From the NCBI GenBank assembly GCA_036374795.1, contig DASUTC010000316.1, forward strand, positions 1 through 50,994: a stretch of 50,994 nt of DNA. Direction: 5' to 3'. The first letter of the stretch is position 1. Each line of letters begins with the position of its first letter. The translations under genes and the position numbers were made by a program. The notes beneath the pieces were generated by a model, which ran no database searches, was not told where the DNA came from, and was given only the letters and a program-made list of their open reading frames with translations. The stretch comes from Herpetosiphonaceae bacterium. GTDB taxonomy: Bacteria; Chloroflexota; Chloroflexia; Chloroflexales; Kallotenuaceae. Shown here piece after piece: positions 1 to 6,700 of this stretch.

Positions 1-331
1 TCTCGAAGATCGTGTTATTGGTAGGATAGCCCGCCGCAATCTTCTTGCGGATCTCAATGTCGAGATCGTCAGCAGTATCTTTCGCCTCCCACACGCCGCG
101 CCGGATCTTGAACTGATCTTTGATCTCGCCGTCCACGCGGATCGTGCGCCTGTTGGGCAGGCGAATCGGCTGCTCGCCGAGCACGGTGAAATTATACTGC
201 CGACCAATATCTTCCAGCAGCGCATGGAATGCGGCGCGGGTTGCGCCTTCGTTGGAAACGCTCTGGTGATCGTACGAACGCAGCTTATCGTAGTAGCTGG
301 CAAGCGGGCGGGAAAGCTTCGACGCAGGCAC
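1..331 (-). CDS. N-terminal part of a type ISP-like restriction-modification enzyme (partial)
   Basis: Reading leftwards from a GTG at 331 gives about 110 codons open to the window edge. The protein begins MPASKLSRPLASYYDKLRSY and contains QSVSNEGATRAAFHALLED, LGEQPIRLPNRRTIRVDGEI, then KIRRGVWEAKDTADDLD and KIAAGYPTNNTIFE. I recognise this as the conserved N-terminal region of large single-chain type ISP restriction/N6-adenine methyltransferase proteins, which carry nuclease, helicase, methylase and specificity parts. The WEAKD stretch fits the (D/E)xK site of the N-terminal PD-(D/E)xK nuclease (inference). An AAAGGGA sequence lies just upstream of the GTG and supports this start. The frame stays open further upstream, to a stop near 470, but without an ATG or a similar leader. 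Only the beginning of the gene is in the window, so intactness cannot be judged. Confidence 0.65.
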   Translation of the reverse strand, partial: MPASKLSRPLASYYDKLRSYDHQSVSNEGATRAAFHALLEDIGRQYNFTVLGEQPIRLPNRRTIRVDGEIKDQFKIRRGVWEAKDTADDLDIEIRKKIAAGYPTNNTIFE

Positions 332-507
332 GACGATCCCTTTGCAACGTTGGATGTGATTGGCGGTGCTGTGCCGGACGATTGCATTAGGGGGTGAAGA
401 GAATTGTAAAGAGATGCACTTCGATCGTTTATGGCCCGATAGACTCTCTATGAGCAAACCATAGGGTCATAGCGCTATAGGCTTCACATCGGGGGCGTTG
501 TTTGCCG

Positions 508-529
508 GGTGCCATTTGGGAATGGCACC
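508..529. repeat. GGTGCCA hairpin element
   Basis: Perfect 9-bp inverted repeat, GGTGCCATT and AATGGCACC, around a 4-base loop. The same GGTGCCA...TGGCACC theme appears within 2040-2090 and near 28925, 29085 and 35541-35575, so it looks like a dispersed element rather than a gene-specific terminator. It lies upstream of the leftward restriction gene. Confidence 0.6.
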
Positions 530-569
530 ACCGATCGGAGAGAGATTGATCAGTGTCGCGCCGGGTGCG

Positions 570-737
570 CAGCCGTGTACATACGATTCACACACATGTA
601 CGAAGGATTCACATGCCTGTGCGAAGGATTCACATGCCTGTGCGAAGCATAATCATGTGTGTGTATGATATGGGCAGCCGTGCGCATAGCATCATCAGCC
701 GTGCGCATGACATGCGCAGCCGTGTGCCCGCATGGTA
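570..737. repeat. 21-bp tandem repeat array, eight degenerate copies
   Basis: Eight consecutive 21-bp units start at 570, 591, 612, 633, 654, 675, 696 and 717. Units 3 and 4 share the 15-mer CATGCCTGTGCGAAG, and unit 2 ends like unit 3 in CGAAGGATTCA. Units 1, 6, 7 and 8 share CAGCCGTG near the start. The period never slips across 168 bp although the units have diverged. In one plus-strand frame, from a GTG at 553 to a stop at 738, the array encodes 7-residue repeats such as MPVRRIH and SRAHSII. There is no good ribosome-binding site and no known family. A spacing of two helical turns also suits a protein-binding array (iteron-like). There are no spacers, so it is not a CRISPR. Confidence 0.8.
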
Positions 738-789
738 GAACGGCGGATGTTCGATCGATTGGGGTGGTGGGGCGTGATGATGGTGTATG

Positions 790-912
790 CAGGCCCTCAC
801 CCCCCGGCCCCCTCTCCCATCGCCTAACGGCATAGGAGAGGGGGAGTGACGCGGGGCAACACAGCCCCTCTCCTATGGCAATGGGAGAGGGGTGCTGAGC
901 GGAGCGAGGGCC
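790..912. repeat. Dispersed CCCTCTCC hairpin element, copy 1
   Basis: This copy begins with GGCCCTCACCCC and ends with GCGAGGGCC. It contains perfect 13-base inverted arms CATAGGAGAGGGG (831-843) and CCCCTCTCCTATG (865-877), flanked by further CCCTCTCCCAT/ATGGGAGAGGGG sequences. Related copies lie near 1917-2105, 8328-8390 and 45572-45662. It does not overlap a recognisable gene. Confidence 0.7.
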
Positions 913-1017
913 TTCCCAAAAATTCGCTTATTTTCCGCCTGCGATTCAGCCGCATCCCGGCAGGGAATCTCGCTGCCGAGGCCGCCGAATGTGCCTTGTT
1001 TTGCGGATCTTTGACGC

Positions 1018-1047
1018 TAGACAAACAAGCGTTCGACGGTATATAAT
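1018..1047 (+). promoter_or_regulatory. Predicted sigma70-type promoter for radC
   Basis: TAGACA (1018-1023) and TATAAT (1042-1047) are separated by 18 bp. Transcription from here would give a leader of roughly 195 nt before the radC start at 1249. The -10 box is a perfect consensus in otherwise GC-rich DNA, which makes it stand out. Confidence 0.5.
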
Positions 1048-1248
1048 CGCGCATAATCGAATAAGCAGTTCGCCCCCGGTGCGTTTCCCCACCAGGGACG
1101 AACCTCAGACCAGGAAAGGCCGAACTTTCATGGCCGTACTGACGATTGTACCATGCGCGGCTTGTTTCCCCGCGCCCGCAGACCATCCCGCCCGCCTCGC
1201 CTGCTGTGCTTTGTTTCCTGTGCTGCGTTCTCGCTCCGAGGTGCTGTG

Positions 1249-1905
1249 ATGCCGCGCCGCAAACGCTCCGACGCCGAGCTGCTGCGCGAGGCGCTCGTGC
1301 CCTACATCAACATCCACCAGCTTCGGCACCTCGTCGCCTGCCAGAGCCGGGCGCTCGAAGCCGCGCTGCGCACCGATCACCCGCCCGCCGACGTGCGCGC
1401 CATGCTCAACGTGCTGTCCGCGCTGCTGCACCCCGCGCCCGCCGAGCAGATCGCCACGCCCGATGATGTCGCCGCGCTGCTGCTGGTGGAGATGGGGCTG
1501 CTGGCGCAGGAGCAGATTCGCGTGATCTGCCTGAACACCAAAGGCCAGATCCAGACGATCCACGCCGTCTATCAGAGCACGGTCAACGCGATCGTCACCC
1601 GCCCGATCGAGCTCCTGCGCGAGGCGTTTCGCCACAACAGCGCCTCGGTGATCCTGGCGCACAACCACCCTTCGGGCGATCCCGAACCCTCGGAGGAGGA
1701 TCTCATCTTCACCGAGCAGATGATCCTCGTGGGCGACATGCTGGGCATCCAGGTGCTCGATCATCTGATCATCGGGCGCGGCACGTGGGTCAGCCTGCGC
1801 CAGCAGAGCCTCGTCTTCAAACAGGCCATACCGGCGGGCAAAACGGCGAAGGTCATGCTCGACTGGACATGGTACCCGGTGGGCCAGGCTCCGCGCGACA
1901 AGTGA
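1249..1905 (+). CDS. radC: RadC-family JAB/MPN+ domain protein
   Basis: This 218-residue protein ends in a RadC (UPF0758) JAB domain. The JAMM signature is HNHPSGDPEPSEED at 138-151, with H138, H140, S148 and D151 as the expected zinc and catalytic positions and E88 as the likely upstream glutamate. The region from about 70, VICLNTKGQ through VTRPIELLREA to LGIQVLDHLIIG, follows the family pattern. The N-terminal 65 residues are helical but are not an obvious helix-hairpin-helix. The start at 1249 is preceded by CGAGGTG; an in-frame start at 1153 would add an arginine-rich tail without family similarity. Historical links of RadC to DNA repair are weak and its biochemical role is unsettled. 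Here it stands alone between repeats, with no mobile element beside it. Confidence 0.85.
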   Translation: MPRRKRSDAELLREALVPYINIHQLRHLVACQSRALEAALRTDHPPADVRAMLNVLSALLHPAPAEQIATPDDVAALLLVEMGLLAQEQIRVICLNTKGQIQTIHAVYQSTVNAIVTRPIELLREAFRHNSASVILAHNHPSGDPEPSEEDLIFTEQMILVGDMLGIQVLDHLIIGRGTWVSLRQQSLVFKQAIPAGKTAKVMLDWTWYPVGQAPRDK

Positions 1906-1916
1906 GGCGGGGAGCA

Positions 1917-2105
1917 GAGGCCCTCACCCCGCTTCGCTGCGCTCAGCCCCCGCGCTCAGGCGGGCCTCCGCCTTCGCGATGCAGGAGCGGGGTTGTGTTG
2001 TTCCGCGTCACTCCCCCGCTCCTGCCGCAGTGGGAGAGGGCGGGTGCCAGGCCGGGTGCCCTCCGGGCATGGCACCCCGGCGCGGGGAGAGGGCCTCCGG
2101 CCCAT
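1917..2105. repeat. Dispersed CCCTCTCC-type element, copy 2 (long form)
   Basis: It begins GGCCCTCACCCC like copy 1. It contains the GCGGGCCTCCGC segment also seen near 45627 and ends with GGGGAGAGGGCC. A GGTGCCAGGC...GGCATGGCACCCCGG hairpin unit is embedded, so it looks like a composite of two repeat types. Confidence 0.6.
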
Positions 2106-2127
2106 ATGCGGAAGGTGTTTACGACTC

Positions 2128-2156
2128 TTGACAGAACACGCACCGTCATACAAAAT
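2128..2156 (+). promoter_or_regulatory. Possible promoter upstream of the dioxygenase-NRPS unit
   Basis: A perfect TTGACA (2128-2133) is followed after 17 bp by CAAAAT (2151-2156), a weak -10. It faces the dioxygenase gene from about 680 bp away. A closer promoter may exist that I did not recognise. Confidence 0.35.
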
Positions 2157-2454
2157 GTAAACATACGGTAACAGATCATGCGGTACCGGGTTCGAGGGAT
2201 GACACCCACTGATACGAAGCTCGTCATACCGTAGGTTGTCATCCTGTGGAATCAAGAGCAGCGTCAGCCGTGCGGGCGTTGCTCAAGCCGGACACTGCCG
2301 AGAAGCAGCTTCATCGGCCATCTTTACCACAGATTCGCGTGGATTCTCGCGCCGGAGATCGCTCAAGGTCCCGACGAATCCTAACATAACCAGATCTTGC
2401 CACTGTCTCCTTCTTCAGAGAGATCGCGGAAATCTGCCTATCGGCCACCATACC

Positions 2455-2546
2455 ATCGGTCCATCCTGGAAGGTGCAAGCCCACCTCTCAGCCGCACACT
2501 ATCGGTCCATCGTGGAAAGTGCAAGCCCGCCTATCAGCCGACACTG
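2455..2546. repeat. 46-bp tandem duplication in the leader
   Basis: Two adjacent 46-bp units (2455-2500 and 2501-2546) both begin ATCGGTCCATC and carry TGGAA, GTGCAAGCCC and TCAGCCG at identical offsets, with only a few substitutions. The duplication lies about 290 bp before the dioxygenase start. Confidence 0.75.
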
Positions 2547-2832
2547 CCCATGCTGAACGCATGCGCTACCAGCCCCGTGAGGTTCCCGAAGCACATCAAC
2601 TCCCACTATTCGCGAGCGCCGAGCTGTCCGCATCCGTACGTCAGCATGAGGTTATATCCAGATACATCCCGTCGAACAGCATTGAGATAGGTAGCGGCGA
2701 TGTGTCACACCGGGCTGCGGCAGCGCCCTGTCGCCAGCGGGCACGAGCATCGGCGTCCCACATGTTGCAATCACGCTCTCGTCTCCACATACAGGTGTCA
2801 CGTTCGGTCTATTTTTTAAGGAGGTCACTGTA

Positions 2833-3660
2833 ATGTACATCACGCGCGAACACATCCAGTTCTACCAGGACAATGGCTATCTCTTTTTGCCTGAGTTCTA
2901 CTCAGGCGCGGAAGTCGCGGCGATGGAGGCGGAGCTGCCGGTGCTGTATGCCGAAGAGTCTCCCCGGCGGGTGCTGGAGCAGGACGGCTCCGCGGTGCGC
3001 TCCGTGTACGGCTCGCACAGCACCAGCGCGGTCTTCGATCGGCTGGCGCGCGACCCGCGCATCTTGGAGCCGACGATGGAGATCCTCGGCGGCGATGTGT
3101 ATATTCACCAGTTCAAGATCAACGTCAAAGCGGCCTTTGGCGGCGAGATGTGGGAGTGGCACCGCGATTACGATACCTGGCATCATGAGGATGGCATGCC
3201 CGGCGTGCAAGCGCTCAACGTCGTCGTGTTTCTGGATGAGGTCAACGAGTTCAACGGCCCGCTGCTGCTGATCCCAGGCTCGCACAAAGATGCCGATGTC
3301 GAGGATTTTATACGCGACGAGGCGGAGCTGCTCGAAGCGGGCGCGCCCGCCTGGATGGCGAACCTCACCACCAAGATCAAGCACTCGCTCGACAAAGCCA
3401 CCGTCGCCAAGCTGGCATCGCGGCACGGCATCGTCGCACCCAAGGGGCCGCGCGGCTCGGTGCTGTTCTTCGACTCGAACATCGCGCACGGATCGTCGCA
3501 GAACATGTCGCCGTTCGACCGCACGATCGTGATCGTGTCGTACAACAGCGTGGCAAACGCGCTGCTGCCGGTTGAGCGTCCGCGCCCGGACTTCCTGGCA
3601 AGCCGTGATTTTCGCCCGCTTGTGCCGCTCGTCGATGCGCTGCCGATGGCACAGCGCTAA
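2833..3660 (+). CDS. Phytanoyl-CoA dioxygenase-family Fe(II)/2-oxoglutarate oxygenase
   Basis: This 275-residue protein is of the PhyH/EctD type. The iron triad is H110 and D112 in WEWHRDYDTW, plus H219 in IAHGSSQNMSPFDR; R230 is placed to bind 2-oxoglutarate. The blocks IHQFKIN (91-97), NEFNGPLLLIPGSH (138-151) and GSVLFFDSN are typical of the ectoine-hydroxylase-like branch, which hydroxylates free or carrier-bound amino acids; some relatives halogenate. Because the proximal acidic residue (D112) is present, hydroxylation is more likely than halogenation. An AAGGAGG 8 bases upstream of the ATG fixes the start. The NRPS gene begins 67 bp downstream on the same strand, so co-transcription is likely. 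I infer that it tailors the amino acid or peptide made by that NRPS. The substrate is unknown. Confidence 0.85.
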   Translation: MYITREHIQFYQDNGYLFLPEFYSGAEVAAMEAELPVLYAEESPRRVLEQDGSAVRSVYGSHSTSAVFDRLARDPRILEPTMEILGGDVYIHQFKINVKAAFGGEMWEWHRDYDTWHHEDGMPGVQALNVVVFLDEVNEFNGPLLLIPGSHKDADVEDFIRDEAELLEAGAPAWMANLTTKIKHSLDKATVAKLASRHGIVAPKGPRGSVLFFDSNIAHGSSQNMSPFDRTIVIVSYNSVANALLPVERPRPDFLASRDFRPLVPLVDALPMAQR

Positions 3661-3727
3661 ATCGCCTCACGGACGATCTGCACCCGGCTGACGCCGGTTC
3701 TACCAGAAGCCACAGGGAGCTTTTTTG

Positions 3728-6700
3728 ATGAGCCCGGAACACGTCGAAGACATCTATAAACTCTCACCGATCCAGCAGGGGCTATTATTCCACAGCCTGT
3801 ACGAGCCTGAGTCGGGCGCGTACTTCGAGCAGTTCAACTGGCTACTCTCCGGCACGCTCGATCCGGCGGTCTTCCAGCGCGCGTGGCAGTACGTCGTCGA
3901 TCGGCACGCGATCCTGCGCACGGCCTTCTTCTGGGAAGATCTGGACGAGCCGTTGCAGGTGGTCCAGCGTCAGGCCGCGCTGCCCTTCGCGTATCACGAC
4001 TGGCGCGGGATGCCGGAGGCCGAGCAGGCAGCGCGCCTGGCAGCCTATCTGCAAGCCGAGCGCAGCCGGGGCTTTGCTCTGGAGCAGGCACCCTTGATGC
4101 GCGTGGCGGTGATGCAGCTCACGGACGATCGCTATCGCTGCGTGGGCTGCTACCATCATCTGCTGCTGGATGGCTGGTCGATCCCGCTGTTGGAGCAGGA
4201 GGTCGCCACCTGCTACGCGGCGTTTGCTCGCCATCAGCAGCCCCGCTTGAAGCGGCGGCGGCCCTACCGCGACTATATCACCTGGCTGCGGCAGCAAGAC
4301 CTGGCGCAGGCCGAGCAGTACTGGCGCAGAACGCTGGCAGGCTTTACCGCGCCGACGCCGCTCCAGGTCGATCGTGCGACGGAGCAGCCTGAGGGCTACG
4401 ACCAGCAGACGCTCCATCTATCGTCGGCAACCACCCAGGCGCTGCAAGAGCTGGTGCGGCAGGAGCATCTCACGCTCAGCACGCTCGTCGCAGGCGCGTG
4501 GTCGCTGGTGCTGAGCCGGTACAGCCGCGAGCAGGATCTCGTCTTCGGCGTGACCGTCTCCGGTCGTCCCGCGGATCTGCCCGGCGTCGAGTCAATGATC
4601 GGCCTGTTCATCAACACGCTGCCGCTGCGGGTGCGGCTCGCTCCTGAGCTGCCGCTGCTCGAATGGCTCAGGTCGATCCAGGCGCAGCAGTTCGAGCTGC
4701 AACAGTACGAGTACAGCCCCCTGGCGCAGGTCCAGAAATGGAGCGCTGTTCCTGGGGGCACGTCGCTCTTCGACAGCATCTTCGTCTTCGAGAACTTTCC
4801 GCTGACCAGCGCCTTTGCCGAGGAGTCGGGCCATGCGCTGACGCTGCGCGAGACGCAGATGATCGAGCCGACGAGCTACCCGCTGACGATCAAGGCGCAG
4901 CCGGGAGCGCAGCTTGAGCTACGCATCGGCTACGCCCGCCATCGCTTCGATCCCGCGACGATCGACCGGATGCTTGGGCATCTCGCGACGCTGCTGGAGC
5001 AGATCGCCCACCAGCCCGCGCAGCGTCTCATGGATGTCCACCTGCTGACCGAGGCCGAGCGGCGGCAGATTCTCGTCGGCTGGAACCAGACTCAGGCCGC
5101 GCCCGCGATCGAGCCAACGTCGATCCATGGGATCTTCGAGGCGCAGGCGCGGCGCATCCCCGGCGCGCTGGCGCTGATCTTCGAGGATGCGCGCCTGACG
5201 TACGACGAGCTGAACCGGCAGGCGAATCGGCTGGCGTGGCATCTGCTGGGGCTGGGGCTGCGGCCCGAAAGCCGCGTCGGGATCTGCATGGAGCGCTGCG
5301 TCGAGCAGCTTATCGCCGTGCTGGGCGTGCTCAAAGCGGGCGGTACCTACGTGCCTCTCGATCCCAACTATCCCCAGGAGCGGCTCGCGTTCATGATCGC
5401 CAACGCTGAGGTTGGCGTGCTGCTGACGCAGCAGCGCTGGCTCGACACGCTGCCGGAGCAGCCGACCCTGCGGCTGTGTCTCGATCGGGACGGGGCACAG
5501 ATCGCCGCCGCTCCGTCGAGCGACCCTGACTTGGCGACGCATCCCGATCAGATCGCGTACATCACCTACACATCGGGCTCGACCGGCACGCCCAAAGGCA
5601 TCGGGATGACCCACCGGGCGCTGCTCAATCTGCTCGACTGGCAGCTACGGCACACCGATCTCCAGCCCGGCGCGCGGACGCTTCAGTTCGCCTCGCTGAG
5701 CTTCGACGTATCGTTTCAGGATCTTTTCAGCACATGGGCGCTCAGCGGCACTGTCGTCGGCATCTCCGAGGATGTGCGCCGCGATGTCGTCGGCCTGAGC
5801 CAGGTGCTCTGCGCGCAGGCGATTGAGCGGCTGTTCATTCCGGCGGTCGCGCTTCAGCAGGTCGCCGAGGGCTTTCGCTCGGTCGATGCAGCCGCCTGCC
5901 GTCTGCGCCATGTGATCGCGGGCTCCGAGCAGTTGCAGCTCACGCCCGCGCTCGTCGAGATGTTCGAGCGGCTGCCGGAGTGTGCCCTGCACAACGAGTA
6001 CGGCCCCTCGGAGACGCATGTGGTGACAGCCTACGATCTGCCCCGCGCGACCGCCGATTGGCCGAAGCGCCCGCCGATCGGCAGGCCGATCGCCAACACG
6101 CAGGTTTATCTGGTCGATCCGCAGATGCACCCGGTGCCGATCGGCGTGCCCGGCGAGGTCTATCTTGGCGGCGCGCAGCTTGCGCGCGGCTACATCGGAC
6201 GGCCCGACCTGACCGCCGAGCGATTCGTGCCCGATCCGTTCGGCGCGACTCCGGGCGGGCGGCTCTACCGCACGGGCGATCTGGCGCGCTACCTGCCCGA
6301 CGGCAACATCGAGTTCCTGGGCCGCGCCGACCATCAGGTCAAGATTCGCGGCTTCCGCGTCGAGCCGGGCGAAGTCGAGGTGGTCCTGGGCCGCAATCCC
6401 GCGATCCGCGAGTGTGTGGTCGTCGCGCGCGCCGATACGACGGGCCATCATCGGCTGGTGGCATATGTCGTCCCCATGGAAACACCCGGCCCGACCACCA
6501 GCGATCTGCGGCTGTTTCTGAAGCAGCGCCTGCCCGACTACATGGTACCGTCGGTCTTTGTCAAGCTGGACGCGCTGCCGCTGAACACCAACGGCAAGGT
6601 CGATCGCAAAGCGCTGCCAGCGCCCGACAGCGCGCGGCCTGAGCTGCGCGATACGTATGTCGCGCCGCGAACCGAGCTTGAGCGGAAGCTGGCCGAGATC

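Larger units (their letters stand above)
332..1017. other. Gene-poor repeat-rich interval
   Basis: No convincing gene is seen between the restriction gene start and the radC promoter. The interval holds a perfect hairpin (508-529, arms GGTGCCATT/AATGGCACC), a 21-bp tandem array (570-737) and a copy of the dispersed CCCTCTCC hairpin element (about 790-910). The only open frame of note, 553-738, is the translation of the tandem array. Confidence 0.6.
1906..2832. other. Long non-coding leader region upstream of the dioxygenase-NRPS unit
   Basis: No supported gene in 927 bp. It contains a dispersed element (1917-2105), a promoter-like pair at 2128-2156, inverted sequences GGATGACA (about 2199) and TGTCATCC (about 2237), and a 46-bp tandem duplication (2455-2546). 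If the 2128 promoter drives the dioxygenase gene, the untranslated leader is about 670 nt. I looked for T-box and common riboswitch landmarks and saw none that convinced me. Confidence 0.5.

Noticed and set aside
570-737. CRISPR array
   Set aside because: Units are directly adjacent 21-mers with no spacers and no cas genes nearby.
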